DNA of 64,000 nt from CAADGU01 sp964581605 (GTDB lineage: Bacteria; Chloroflexota; Anaerolineae; Promineifilales; Promineifilaceae): the NCBI GenBank assembly GCA_964581605.1, contig CAZOPF010000014.1, forward strand, positions 9,733 to 73,732, in the 5' to 3' direction. Shown here in pieces: positions 1 to 9,229 of this stretch. Below the pieces are notes generated by a model. That model saw only the letters and a list, made by a program, of their open reading frames with translations, was not told the origin of the DNA and did no database searches. The translations under genes were made by a program, and so were the position numbers. Every line of letters starts with the position of its first letter. Within the stretch, counting starts at the first letter, position 1.

Positions 1-103
1 CAATGGTGGCCCGGTTCATACGCAACCAGGGGTAGCGCCCCAAGGCAATGCCCACCAGAATGAGCAGGATGAGAAAGAGGGTGAGCCAGGTTTGTAGCGC
101 CAT
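1..103 (-). CDS. Permease N-terminus, SLC13/ArsB-like (partial)
   Basis: Only the first 34 codons lie in the window; the gene continues beyond base 1. The ATG at 103-101 begins MALQTWLTLF, followed by a hydrophobic helix (about residues 5-21) and then GRYPWLRMNRATI. The helix followed by an LRMNRATI-type motif is typical of the start of SLC13/ArsB-type anion and citrate permeases in the inner membrane. The assignment rests on this short stretch alone. The gene is divergent from the diaphorase operon, and the 172 bp between them should hold both promoters. Confidence 0.5.
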   Translation of the reverse strand, partial: MALQTWLTLFLILLILVGIALGRYPWLRMNRATI

Positions 104-275
104 GGCGGGAACTATACTTGAGGTGGTAATAAAGTAACAGGGTGACATTTATACGGCCGTAACCTCACAAACGTCACATTGGAAGTTACCCCTCTCTCCG
201 GTACAATCGGCACACCTGTCAAGGCCTTACCGATGGGTGCATGGGCTGTATGGCCTGCACAAGACGAGGAGAGAC

Positions 276-2021
276 ATGACCACTGAACCCATTGATTTAA
301 CGTTGTTGGCACCGGTATTGCAGAAGTATCACGGCCGTCGCCGTGACGCCCTTCTCCCCTTGCTGCATGAGGCCCAGGCCGTTTATGGCTGGCTGCCCGC
401 CGAAGTGCAGGAGGCGATCAGCAAAACATTGCGCATCCCCCTGGCCGATGTTCACGGCGTGATTGAGTTTTATACCATGTTTTACAACCGGCCGATGGCC
501 CGTACCGTCGTGCGTGTGTGTGAAGATGTGGCCTGCCAGTTGGCCGGGTGTGAAGCCATTCACAAAGCGGTTTCTGAAAAATTGGGCTTACAACATGGCG
601 AAATGAGTGCCGATGGAGCTATCGCCTACGAGCGTGTGCCCTGCCTGGGCATGTGTGAACACGCGCCCAATGCCTTATATGGCGAGAAACCGGCGGGGGA
701 TTTGACGGTCACGGCCGTAGACGACTTCCTGGCCGGCACCTACCCCGAACCGGCCGCCAAAATCTACGGCGAACCCAAACTCAAACTGTTCCGCGTGGGG
801 CAGATTGACCCCCTGAGCCTGGACGATTACCTGGCGCACGAAGGATACGTGGGGCTGCAAAACGCCATGCAGCACCCGCCCGACGAGATTATCCAATGGC
901 TGGACGCCAGCAACATTTTGGGGCGTGGCGGGGCCATGTTCCCGGTGGGCAACAAGTGGAAATTCACCCGCGCCGCCCCTGGCACGCCGGCGCAAAAGCA
1001 CATCATCGCCAACTGCGATGAAAGTGAACCGGGCACCTTCAAGGATCGTGGGCTGATGGAAGAAGACCCGTTCAGCCTGGTAGAGGCGATGACCCTGGCC
1101 GCCTACGTGGTGGGCGCGGAGAATGGCTGGATTTTTATACGCGGTGAATATCCACGCAGCCACAAACGGCTGCTCAATGCCGTAGCAAAGGCGCGGGCGG
1201 CCGGGTATCTGGGCAAAAACATTCTGGGGCGGCCTGGGTTCAACTTTGATATTGAGGTGCGGCTGGGTGCAGGTGCGTACATCTGCGGCGAGGAGACGGC
1301 GCTGTTTGAGGCCATTGAGGGTAAACGGGGCTTTCCACGCATCAAGCCGCCCTTCCCCACCACACACGGCCTCTTCCACCAGCCAACGGCCATCAACAAT
1401 GTGGAAACACTGGTAGCGGCGCTGGCCGTGGCCCGCATTGGTTGGAATGCGTGGGCGGCGTATGGCACGGAAGATTCTAAAGGGACGAAGTGGTTCTGCC
1501 TCAGCGGACACGTCAATCAGCCGGGGTTATATGAACTGCCGTTTGGGGTGACGGTGCGGGAGTTGATTGAAATGGGTGGGGGGGTGAAACACGGCCGTGC
1601 CCTCCAGTCCGTTCTCGTCGGCGGCGCGGCCGGCCGTTTTCTCAGCCCCGCCGAACTCGATTACCCACTCACCTACGCCTCCTCGCGCAACCACGCTTTT
1701 CCCATCGGCTCCGGCGTCGTCATGGTCATTGACGACCAGACCGATATGCGGCAGACGTTGTACCATCTGGCGCACTTTTTTGCCCACGAAAGCTGCGGCA
1801 AATGTTTCCCTTGCCAGATTGGTACGCAGCGGCAAATGGAAATCTTGCATCACATCAGCCACAACGGTGGCCCGCAACCCGGCGACAAAGAGCGCCTGCT
1901 GGACGTGGGCTTTACCATGACGGAAACATCGCTGTGCGGCCTGGGGCAAACGGCCGCGTCCGCCATCGTCAGCGCCATTAACCTGTGGCCGGAGTTGGTG
2001 GGGTCGGGATTGGAAGATTAG
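276..2021 (+). CDS. NADH dehydrogenase/diaphorase NuoE-NuoF fusion (HoxF/FdsB-like)
   Basis: A 581-residue flavoprotein that should oxidise NADH and pass electrons through iron-sulfur clusters to a partner. Residues about 1-155 are a NuoE-type thioredoxin-fold [2Fe-2S] domain with ligands in CEDVAC (CX4C) and CLGMC (CX3C). The rest is NuoF: the FMN/NAD motif GRGGAMFPVGNKWKF, NCDESEPGTFKDRG, the GAGAYICGEETAL loop, and the [4Fe-4S] ligands SCGKCFPC plus a distal Cys in SLCGLG. I chose the ATG at 276 because an AAGACGAGGAGAG ribosome site lies just upstream; an in-frame start at 237 is weaker. The length matches HoxF or FdsB rather than respiratory NuoF. A HoxU-like partner lies 0.6 kb downstream. 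No hydrogenase or formate dehydrogenase catalytic gene is visible, so the final acceptor is unknown. Confidence 0.9.
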   Translation: MTTEPIDLTLLAPVLQKYHGRRRDALLPLLHEAQAVYGWLPAEVQEAISKTLRIPLADVHGVIEFYTMFYNRPMARTVVRVCEDVACQLAGCEAIHKAVSEKLGLQHGEMSADGAIAYERVPCLGMCEHAPNALYGEKPAGDLTVTAVDDFLAGTYPEPAAKIYGEPKLKLFRVGQIDPLSLDDYLAHEGYVGLQNAMQHPPDEIIQWLDASNILGRGGAMFPVGNKWKFTRAAPGTPAQKHIIANCDESEPGTFKDRGLMEEDPFSLVEAMTLAAYVVGAENGWIFIRGEYPRSHKRLLNAVAKARAAGYLGKNILGRPGFNFDIEVRLGAGAYICGEETALFEAIEGKRGFPRIKPPFPTTHGLFHQPTAINNVETLVAALAVARIGWNAWAAYGTEDSKGTKWFCLSGHVNQPGLYELPFGVTVRELIEMGGGVKHGRALQSVLVGGAAGRFLSPAELDYPLTYASSRNHAFPIGSGVVMVIDDQTDMRQTLYHLAHFFAHESCGKCFPCQIGTQRQMEILHHISHNGGPQPGDKERLLDVGFTMTETSLCGLGQTAASAIVSAINLWPELVGSGLED

Positions 2022-2026
2022 AGAAT

Positions 2027-2284
2027 ATGCCCACTATTTCCCGTTTTTATGGTATTGTGGTGTTCATCAATTACCGTGACCATGCGCCGCCACATTTCCA
2101 TGCACGGTATGGTGCGCAGGAAGTGACCATTGAAATACAAACGGGCATCGTGACCGGGAAAATGTCTCGCCGCGCATTAAATATGCTGTTTGACTGGCTG
2201 GACTTACATCGAGATGAACTGATGGAAAACTGGAATCGGGCACGGAATGGCGAACCATTACAGGAAATTCCACCTTTGTTATAG
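2027..2284 (+). CDS. DUF4160 domain protein
   Basis: An 85-residue protein with the DUF4160 signature: it starts MPTISRFYGIVVFI, then has DHAPPHFHARYG (His-rich) and a KMSRRALNMLFDWL helix. The start is the ATG at 2027, five bases after the stop of the diaphorase gene. DUF4160 genes are usually paired with a DUF2442 gene, as here, in an arrangement resembling toxin-antitoxin modules; the biochemical role is not established. The pair interrupts the diaphorase module. Confidence 0.85.
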   Translation: MPTISRFYGIVVFINYRDHAPPHFHARYGAQEVTIEIQTGIVTGKMSRRALNMLFDWLDLHRDELMENWNRARNGEPLQEIPPLL

Positions 2285-2293
2285 GAGCAAACG

Positions 2294-2545
2294 ATGTTCT
2301 TACACGTTAATAAAGTGAAATACCTGGGCGATTACAAATTACAACTGACATTCAATGATGGGATGGTTATGGGCGTAGACCTCCAAGATGAGTTATACGG
2401 CCCAGTTTTTGAGCCACTGAAGAATGTCCAGCTTTTTCAACAGGTATCAGTGAATCCTGAGACCAATACGATTGAGTGGCCCAATGGCGCTGACTTTGCC
2501 CCAGAATTTTTGCGTGAACTAGGCCATGAACTGGTTCATGCTTAA
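2294..2545 (+). CDS. DUF2442 domain protein
   Basis: An 83-residue protein with the DUF2442 pattern: VKYLGDYKLQLTFNDG, then VDLQDELYGPVFEPLKN, and the C-terminal EWPNGADFAPEFL. A good ribosome site (ATAGGAGCAAACG) precedes the ATG, nine bases after the DUF4160 stop, so the two are co-translated. By analogy with similar pairs this could be the antitoxin-like partner; that role is inferred from arrangement only. Confidence 0.85.
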   Translation: MFLHVNKVKYLGDYKLQLTFNDGMVMGVDLQDELYGPVFEPLKNVQLFQQVSVNPETNTIEWPNGADFAPEFLRELGHELVHA

Positions 2546-2554
2546 AGCAGCCTG

Positions 2555-2592
2555 CTCAAACCGATTACCGATAACTGATAACCGACTACGGA
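2555..2592 (+). repeat. Iterated-word repeat (ACCGAT/ATAACCGA)
   Basis: The short spacer before the HoxU-like gene is a run of near copies of ACCGATTA, ACCGATAA and ATAACCGA. It is the reverse complement of the word iterated at 38755-38793 inside the SAM riboswitch. It belongs to the locus-specific word repeats found at many gene ends in this window. The HoxU ribosome site (GGAGAGAG) begins right after it. Confidence 0.6.
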
Positions 2593-2599
2593 GAGAGCA

Positions 2600-3304
2600 A
2601 TGAGCGAAACAGTTACACTTAAAATTGACGGCCGTGAAATCACCGTCCCCACAGGCACCACCATTTTGGATGCGGCGGCGCAGTTGGGGATCGAGATTCC
2701 GGTCATTTGTTATCATCCCCACCTGACAGCCAATGGCTTGTGCCGGGTCTGTTCGGTGGATGTGGGCTGGCGGGTGCAGGCGGCGGCTTGCGTGACTCAG
2801 TGTGCCAACGGCATGAACGTGGAGACGCACAGCGAGGATGTCTGCCGGGGGCGGCGCACCATCCTGGAGATGCTGGCGGCAACGGTGGAACTGGCCGAAG
2901 CGCCAGAAATTTTGGCCCTGCTGCAAGAATATAAAGCGGACGAAAACCGTTTTGCGGACGGAGCGCGGCGTACCGCGCCCATTCACGATGACAACCCGTT
3001 TTATATCCGCGACTATAACCAGTGCATTAACTGTTGGCGTTGTGTGCAGGTGTGCGCGGAGGATGCCCAGTATACGTTTGCGCTGAGTTTTGACGGCCGT
3101 GGCTTTCACACCCACATTGGCACGTTTATGGGCCATGGCATGACAGACACGACCTGTGTCTTTTGCGGCCAATGTGTGGGCGTTTGCCCCACCGGGGCGC
3201 TGAAACCGAAACGGCAGGCGTTGTTGGAGCAGGGGTGGGACCCGGACTCGATTTTTGAAGCCACGCGGCGGAAACGGAAGAAGAACGTGATGCGTGATAC
3301 GTGA
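2600..3304 (+). CDS. HoxU/NuoG-like iron-sulfur subunit of diaphorase
   Basis: A 234-residue electron-transfer subunit. The N-terminus is a plant-type [2Fe-2S] ferredoxin domain (ligands in CYHPH, CRVC and AACVTQ). The middle has a four-helix segment, and the C-terminal half is a two-cluster ferredoxin with CINCWRCVQVC and CVFCGQCVGVCP. The additional Cys-rich cluster motif found between these domains in NuoG and many HoxU proteins is not visible; that stretch (about residues 95-125) has no Cys. It is the expected partner of the NuoEF fusion, carrying electrons from FMN to a missing catalytic subunit. The start has a GGAGAGAG site. The stop codon lies in a repeated GTGATGC word. Confidence 0.85.
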   Translation: MSETVTLKIDGREITVPTGTTILDAAAQLGIEIPVICYHPHLTANGLCRVCSVDVGWRVQAAACVTQCANGMNVETHSEDVCRGRRTILEMLAATVELAEAPEILALLQEYKADENRFADGARRTAPIHDDNPFYIRDYNQCINCWRCVQVCAEDAQYTFALSFDGRGFHTHIGTFMGHGMTDTTCVFCGQCVGVCPTGALKPKRQALLEQGWDPDSIFEATRRKRKKNVMRDT

Positions 3305-3345
3305 TGCGTGAGGATTTTCTGCTCACGTATCACCTATCACATCTT
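3286..3345. repeat. Two-armed word repeat CGTGATGCGTGATA / TCACGTATCACCTATCAC
   Basis: The left arm iterates GTGATGC/GTGATAC and the right arm, after a short loop, reads TCACGTATCACCTATCAC, the complementary word. The transcript can fold into a hairpin. The repeat begins inside the last codons of the HoxU-like gene and supplies its TGA stop. It probably acts as a terminator or 3' stabiliser; no long T-tract follows. Confidence 0.6.
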
Positions 3346-3436
3346 GACCATCGTGCTATAATGAACCGCGATGGAACCATCCTATTATCCCCCCATGAAC
3401 CCTTCTCCCCACATGACCCCACTGACTGGTGTGTGG

Positions 3437-3455
3437 GGCGATTTTGAAAATCGCC
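3437..3455. repeat. Palindrome GGCGATTTTGAAAATCGCC
   Basis: A perfect 9-bp stem around one G. It lies 18 bases before the ribonuclease D start codon, directly followed by TTACTTAGGAGAT, which contains the ribosome site. A near copy is at 38903-38931, also just before a start codon. Confidence 0.7.
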
Positions 3456-3473
3456 TTACTTAGGAGATATGCG

Positions 3474-4610
3474 ATGAGCCTATCTCCAGCGACCCTGGTT
3501 ACTTCTGATCGCGCCTGGCAGGAATGTCTGGCGCGGCTGCAAACGGAGCCGCGCTTGGGCATTGACCTGGAAGCCAACAGCATGTATGCCTACCGGGAGC
3601 GGGTCTGCCTGATTCAAATTTCCATTCCCACACAAGATTATATTGTTGACCCGACGGCCGTAGCTGATCTGGATGGTCTGGGCCAATTGCTGGCCAACCC
3701 GGCTATCGAAAAGGTTTTTCATGCGGCCGAATATGACCTGATGCTGCTCAAGAGGCAGTACGAGTGGCAGTGTGCCCACCTGTTTGACACGATGTGGTCG
3801 GCGCGGATTTTGGGGTATGAACGGTACGGTTTAGGGAATTTGCTGCAAGAGTTATATGGGGTGGAGCAGAACAAGAAGTATCAAAAGGCGAACTGGTGTA
3901 AACGGCCGTTAACCCTCGACCTGCTAAAGTATGCCCAACTGGACACCCATTACTTGCTGGCTTTGCGGGATCATCTGGCGGCGGAACTGGTGGCCCAAAA
4001 CCGACTGGAAGAGGCATTGGAGATATTTGCCGAACAAACTGGAGTGGATCCCAATCATCAAACGTTTGACCCGGATGGTTTCTGGTACATCAGTGGCGCG
4101 TATGACCTGCCACGTCAACAGCAGGCGGTGCTAAAAGCGTTGTATGCGTTTCGGGATCAGCAGGCGGAGCGAAGCAATCAGCCATTATTCAAGGTGCTAA
4201 GTGACCGCACATTGCTGGAATTGGCCCAGTCTTGCCCGGCCACTTTGCGCGAGTTGCATAAGGTTTATGGGATGTCGGAGGGGCAGGTGCGGCGGTACGG
4301 CCGTCAGCTACTTCCCCTCATCGCCGAGAGCCAACAGGCCGAACCGCCCCGTTACCCCAAACGCAACCACCGCCCCCCGGAAGAAGTGTGCAACCGCTAC
4401 GACAAATTGCACACCTGGCGCAAAGAAAAAGCACAGGCGCGGGGTGTGGAGTCCGATGTCATTCTCAGCCGCGATTGCCTGTGGGCCTTAGCCCATCTCA
4501 ATCCACAACACAGCGAGCAGTTGGCACAGGTAGAAGAACTGGGCGACTGGCGACGCCGGACATACGGGCAAGAGATCATCCAGGTTTTGCAGAATCATCA
4601 TGGGGGATAG
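3474..4610 (+). CDS. rnd: Ribonuclease D
   Basis: A 378-residue 3'-5' exoribonuclease of the DEDDy family, acting on tRNA and other structured RNAs. Catalytic motifs: GIDLEANS (Asp and Glu of ExoI, near residue 30), HAAEYDLMLL (ExoII Asp), and YAQLDTHYLLAL (ExoIII Tyr and Asp). The C-terminal part (about residues 210-375) contains HRDC-type helical repeats, normal for RNase D. The start at 3474 follows a TAGGAGAT site; an in-frame upstream extension to 3429 would run through a palindrome and is rejected. The next gene is a beta-CASP RNA nuclease, so this may be an RNA-processing pair. Confidence 0.93.
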   Translation: MSLSPATLVTSDRAWQECLARLQTEPRLGIDLEANSMYAYRERVCLIQISIPTQDYIVDPTAVADLDGLGQLLANPAIEKVFHAAEYDLMLLKRQYEWQCAHLFDTMWSARILGYERYGLGNLLQELYGVEQNKKYQKANWCKRPLTLDLLKYAQLDTHYLLALRDHLAAELVAQNRLEEALEIFAEQTGVDPNHQTFDPDGFWYISGAYDLPRQQQAVLKALYAFRDQQAERSNQPLFKVLSDRTLLELAQSCPATLRELHKVYGMSEGQVRRYGRQLLPLIAESQQAEPPRYPKRNHRPPEEVCNRYDKLHTWRKEKAQARGVESDVILSRDCLWALAHLNPQHSEQLAQVEELGDWRRRTYGQEIIQVLQNHHGG

Positions 4611-4651
4611 TAGCTGGAATCAGCCACTATCCCCCATCCACAAGGAAACCA

Positions 4652-6061
4652 ATGAACATTACATTTCATGGCGCGGTGCGTACCGTGACTGGCTCACAAC
4701 ATTTGGTGGAAGTGAATGGGCAGAAGATTTTGCTCGATTGTGGCCTGTACCAGGGTTCACGCAAAGAGTCCTACGAACGCAACCAACATTTGCCCTTTAA
4801 CGCGGCCGATATTGACGTAATGGTGCTTTCCCATGCGCACATTGACCATTGCGGCAATGTGCCCAATCTGGTGAAGAGCGGTTTTCGCGGCAACATCTTT
4901 TGCACCTATGCTACCCGTGATCTGGCAGCGGTGATGCTGCAAGACAGTGCCCGTATTCAAGAATCGGATATGGAGTATTTGAATAAGAAGCGGGAAAAGC
5001 AGCAACTGCCGCCATTGGCGCCGATTTATACGGTGGTGGACGCGACCAATAGTTTGAACTGTTTTGTGGGCATTGGGTATGAACGGCCGTTTGCCATTGC
5101 CCCCGGCGTTACCCTCACTTTTTATGATGCCGGGCATATTCTGGGGTCGGCGATGGTGGCGTTGGATATTGAAGAAGAGGAGAGCAAACGAGACATCCGG
5201 CTGGTGTTTAGTGGTGATATAGGCCGGCCCAACCGCCCCATTTTGCATGATCCTACCTTTATCACGGAGGCGGACGTGCTGTTGGTGGAAAGCACCTACG
5301 GCAACCGTAAACATGAAGCGCAGGAAGACGCCAGCAAAAAGCTGGAACGTATTATCAATGAGACACGCCAACGGGGTGGCAAAGTCATCGTGCCTTCTTT
5401 TGCCGTGGGGCGAACGCAGGAGTTGGTCTATCGGCTACATCAATTGATTGAAGCGGGCCGGATTCCGGGCAATTTGCCGGTGTTTGTGGACAGCCCGCTG
5501 GCCATAGACGCTACCGGCATTTACCGGCTGCATCCGGAAGCGTTTGACGATGAGATGATGAGGTTTATGGTGGAAAACGGCCGTAAAGACCCCTTCGGCT
5601 TTGATATGGTGCGGTATACACGCTCTACGGCCGAATCAAAGGAGCTGAATGCGCTGGCCCAACCGGCGGTGATCATCAGCGCCAGTGGCATGGCCGAGGC
5701 CGGGCGCATTTTGCACCACCTGAAGAACAACATTGAAGACCCGCGCAATACGGTGTTGATTGTGGGCTGGCAGGCACCCAACACGCTGGGGCGGCGGCTG
5801 GTAGACCGGGAGCCGCGTGTGCGCATTTTTGGCGAGGAGTATGAATTGAAGGCGCAGGTGGAGAAGATCAACGGTTTCAGCGCCCATGCGGATCGGGATG
5901 AGTTGTTGGCGTGGACGGGGCATTTGCGGGCACGGCCGTTGCACACCTTCATTGTGCATGGCGAAGAAGACGCCTCATTGGCCTTTGCCGAAAGTTTACG
6001 CCAGTTACACCAATTTCCAGAGGTACAGGTACCCGAATTAGGCCAATCTTTTATTGTTTAG
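4652..6061 (+). CDS. MBL-fold beta-CASP RNA-processing metallohydrolase
   Basis: A 469-residue zinc-dependent nuclease of the CPSF/Ysh1-like beta-CASP group. The metallo-beta-lactamase signature is HAHIDHCG (about residue 65), with DAGHILGSA, FSGDIGR and VESTYGNR following. The beta-CASP part includes IVPSFAVGRTQELVY, ISASGMAEAGRILHHL, and a C-terminal FSAHADRDELL and IVHGE with the late His ligands. This family cleaves RNA, and the order of motifs is complete. The start is the ATG at 4652 after CAAGGAAACCA. The ORF is open far upstream, overlapping rnd, but that part is not family-like. Confidence 0.92.
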   Translation: MNITFHGAVRTVTGSQHLVEVNGQKILLDCGLYQGSRKESYERNQHLPFNAADIDVMVLSHAHIDHCGNVPNLVKSGFRGNIFCTYATRDLAAVMLQDSARIQESDMEYLNKKREKQQLPPLAPIYTVVDATNSLNCFVGIGYERPFAIAPGVTLTFYDAGHILGSAMVALDIEEEESKRDIRLVFSGDIGRPNRPILHDPTFITEADVLLVESTYGNRKHEAQEDASKKLERIINETRQRGGKVIVPSFAVGRTQELVYRLHQLIEAGRIPGNLPVFVDSPLAIDATGIYRLHPEAFDDEMMRFMVENGRKDPFGFDMVRYTRSTAESKELNALAQPAVIISASGMAEAGRILHHLKNNIEDPRNTVLIVGWQAPNTLGRRLVDREPRVRIFGEEYELKAQVEKINGFSAHADRDELLAWTGHLRARPLHTFIVHGEEDASLAFAESLRQLHQFPEVQVPELGQSFIV

Positions 6062-6126
6062 TTGCCCATCTCTGGGGTTGCCCATCTCTGGGGTTGCCCA
6101 TCTCTGGGGTTGCCCATCGCTGGGGT
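6060..6126 (+). repeat. Four tandem copies of TTGCCCATCTCTGGGG
   Basis: A 16-bp unit repeated four times head to tail starting at the stop codon of the beta-CASP gene; the last copy has C-G in place of C-T (CATCGCTGGGG). Each unit also contains a small inverted pair (CCCA...TGGGG), so the RNA can form a string of small hairpins. Confidence 0.85.
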
Positions 6127-6388
6127 TTAACCGCCGAGAGTGCGGAGAACGCAGAGGTTTTCTCTTAGCTTCGACCTCTTGGCGTCTTTCGCGGTTACCG
6201 GTTACGTTTAGCCCTACCTTCCTATCCCCCTTCGCGCATAAAAATTGTATAGTGTCTTCATGCGGGACGAGCCATCATGAAACATAACATCACAGCAATC
6301 ATGTAGTAGAGCCATTAATTAAATTCAGAAAGGGATTTGGGGATGAAAGCTGGCGCTGGCATTCCCTGTTTACGCTTTTTGAAGGTGT
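6062..6388. other. Gene-free spacer with repeats
   Basis: About 330 bases with no convincing gene. It holds the 16-bp tandem array, then a segment reading CCGCCGAGAGTGCGGAGAACGCAGAG, of a kind that looks like a dispersed repeat, and then AT-richer sequence that probably contains the promoter of the small gene at 6389. Open frames across it are made of the repeat and were not called. Confidence 0.5.
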
Positions 6389-6745
6389 ATGATGTTTCCA
6401 GGCAATACAGGTATAACAGGCGTTGTAATGGTTAGTGGATTTGATGTACTTGAATCGGATAAACAGCAGAAAAGCGATATGATGACCCTGCGTAATCGCT
6501 TGAAGGATTTACAGGCGTGGCCGGCGGCTGGTGATGATCTGCTCAATCTCGTACCGGATTTCAACTGGCATCCATTACCCCTGACCGAATCTGATAACGA
6601 GTGGCTGCCTCTGGTGGTAAGGGATTCGTTGCGCGGGGTGGATATTGGCTTCCAATATCCGGCATTTTTTCAAAAATTGCTGACTAACCCCCGCTTGCGC
6701 CGACTTTTTTTGAACGAAATTGAACAAGCCACGTCGGCACACTAA
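6389..6745 (+). CDS. Hypothetical protein, 118 residues
   Basis: I do not recognise a family. The protein is soluble and mixed-charge. Residues 27-45 form a likely helix (KSDMMTLRNRLKDLQAW), then an acidic, Pro/Trp-containing middle, and a C-terminal FFQKLLTNPRLRRLFLNEIE helix. The upstream GAAGGTGT supports the ATG at 6389; a second ATG at 6428 is possible. A strong intrinsic terminator follows the stop, which supports a real single-gene transcript. Confidence 0.55.
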   Translation: MMFPGNTGITGVVMVSGFDVLESDKQQKSDMMTLRNRLKDLQAWPAAGDDLLNLVPDFNWHPLPLTESDNEWLPLVVRDSLRGVDIGFQYPAFFQKLLTNPRLRRLFLNEIEQATSAH

Positions 6746-6772
6746 TTATTCTACCGGCCTCCTTTTTGTTAG

Positions 6773-6808
6773 CTGCCCGGCAACCCTATGTTGCCGGGCA
6801 GTTTTCTT

Positions 6809-6810
<2 letters not shown>
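6773..6810 (+). terminator. Intrinsic terminator
   Basis: A perfect 12-bp stem, CTGCCCGGCAAC pairing with GTTGCCGGGCAG, a 5-base loop, then TTTTCTTTT. It ends the 6389-6745 transcript. The T-tract touches the stop codon of the convergent kbl gene. Confidence 0.93.
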
Positions 6811-7990
<1,180 letters not shown>

Positions 7991-8152
7991 GGGGTTCTCC
8001 TTGAACAAATTACCTATGCCATATCGGGGAAAGTCAGGGGATTTTACTTCAATCTCAGGACAAACTGTTAACCATCTTTTAACTAATTCTTAACTGGCGA
8101 CATGGCTTGCTGAATTGACTATGTTAAGTAGGGCGGGTATACTGCCAGCCTC

Positions 8153-8674
8153 ATGAGCAAAGATGGCCTATTGTACGAGCCAGTGCTAACGCTCAATGCG
8201 AACTTTGAACCTTTGCATGTTTGCAGCACCAGGCGGGCACTGATGCTCGTACTTACCGGAAGAGCAGAAATCATCTTAAACGGCCGTGGCACAATCCGTA
8301 GCAGCTCCGCCGAATTTGAAATCCCCTCGGTTATCAAGCTAAGCTACATGGTCAAAAGGCCGCATCCACGCATCCCCCTTTCTAAACGAGAAATCCTCCG
8401 CCGCGACAACTATACCTGTCAGTATTGCGGCCGTAAGACCTACACCCTGACGCTCGATCATGTTGTTCCCCGCCGTCTGGGTGGTAGCCACACCTGGGAC
8501 AATCTGGTGGCGGCCTGCCCGGCCTGCAACCGGCGCAAAGGGGGCGATACACTGGAAAAAGTAAACATGCCCCTGCTGCACCAGCCACATGAACCTAAGC
8601 CATCGGCCATGTACCTGTTTAGTCGTCATTTAGAAAATCGTCAGGAATGGACGGAGTTTATCGAAGGTTGGTAA
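8153..8674 (+). CDS. HNH endonuclease
   Basis: A 173-residue protein. The N-terminal half (PVLTLNANFEPLHVCSTRRA) is the conserved region of a widespread stand-alone HNH family. The catalytic module follows: CQYCGRKTYTLTLDHVVPRR, then NLVAACPACNRRKG, giving a Cys4 zinc knuckle with the HNH-type DH and N residues. This family is common and chromosomal; its natural substrate is not known. No adjacent methylase or phage gene suggests restriction or packaging. Confidence 0.88.
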   Translation: MSKDGLLYEPVLTLNANFEPLHVCSTRRALMLVLTGRAEIILNGRGTIRSSSAEFEIPSVIKLSYMVKRPHPRIPLSKREILRRDNYTCQYCGRKTYTLTLDHVVPRRLGGSHTWDNLVAACPACNRRKGGDTLEKVNMPLLHQPHEPKPSAMYLFSRHLENRQEWTEFIEGW

Positions 8675-8688
8675 TCCTGATATTCAGG

Positions 8689-9162
8689 TCATTTGGCTGC
8701 GTTTCTTTCAGCCAGCGCCACAATACGGCTAAATCCTTCACTAATTAACCGTTCCACATCAGCGATCATGCGCCGGTATCCATCTACGGAGCCTCCATAC
8801 GGATCAGGAATGCTATAAGGCTTGCCAACCATTTCACTCAAGGCAAAAATACGATCCTGGTAATCTGGAAACTCAATCTTTAAGGCTTCCACATGCCCCA
8901 TTTCCATACATAAAACCAGAGCAGACTGGGCAATGAGATTACCGTCAATCATTTGCGCCTGGTGTGTGCTAATATCAATCCCCTTCTCAGCCATTAGCTG
9001 CATACTAACCCGAGATGGGCCACGAACGGCCGTAGCCCAAGTCCCAGCAGAACGCACCAACCAATCATTGCGGCCGTGTGCATCGAGCTTCTCTCTTAAC
9101 AATGCGGCTGCAACTGGTGAACGGCATATATTGGCAGTACACACAAACAAAATCTGCGGCAT
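8689..9162 (-). CDS. Low-molecular-weight protein phosphatase
   Basis: A 157-residue cytoplasmic phosphatase. The P-loop CTANICRS (CX5R) is at the N-terminus and the general-acid loop DPYGGS at about residue 120. The family removes phosphate from protein tyrosine, or arginine in the Firmicutes YwlE group; the Thr after the catalytic Cys (CT) resembles the YwlE/PtpB type. It is the last gene of the minus-strand block downstream of HPF, 67 bases away. Confidence 0.9.
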   Translation of the reverse strand: MPQILFVCTANICRSPVAAALLREKLDAHGRNDWLVRSAGTWATAVRGPSRVSMQLMAEKGIDISTHQAQMIDGNLIAQSALVLCMEMGHVEALKIEFPDYQDRIFALSEMVGKPYSIPDPYGGSVDGYRRMIADVERLISEGFSRIVALAERNAAK

Positions 9163-9229
9163 GCCTGAACTTTAGCCAATAAAGTTTATTTGCACTACAC
9201 TCAAACAGCCAGCCAACCCAACATTAACC

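Noticed and set aside
237..275. Upstream start for the NuoEF fusion
   Set aside because: The 13 extra codons lack family similarity, and a good ribosome site lies before 276.
112..312. Small minus-strand frame between the permease and the diaphorase
   Set aside because: Overlaps the expected promoters and start of the diaphorase gene, with no ribosome site or recognisable motif.
675..1511. 278-codon minus-strand frame opposite the diaphorase gene
   Set aside because: Fully inside the NuoEF fusion, which has intact cofactor motifs.
6054..6287. Open frame after the beta-CASP gene
   Set aside because: It is made of the 16-bp tandem array and spacer repeats.
8153..8674. HNH nuclease as part of a phage or restriction system
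   Set aside because: No methylase, terminase or other partner gene adjacent; it matches a common chromosomal family.
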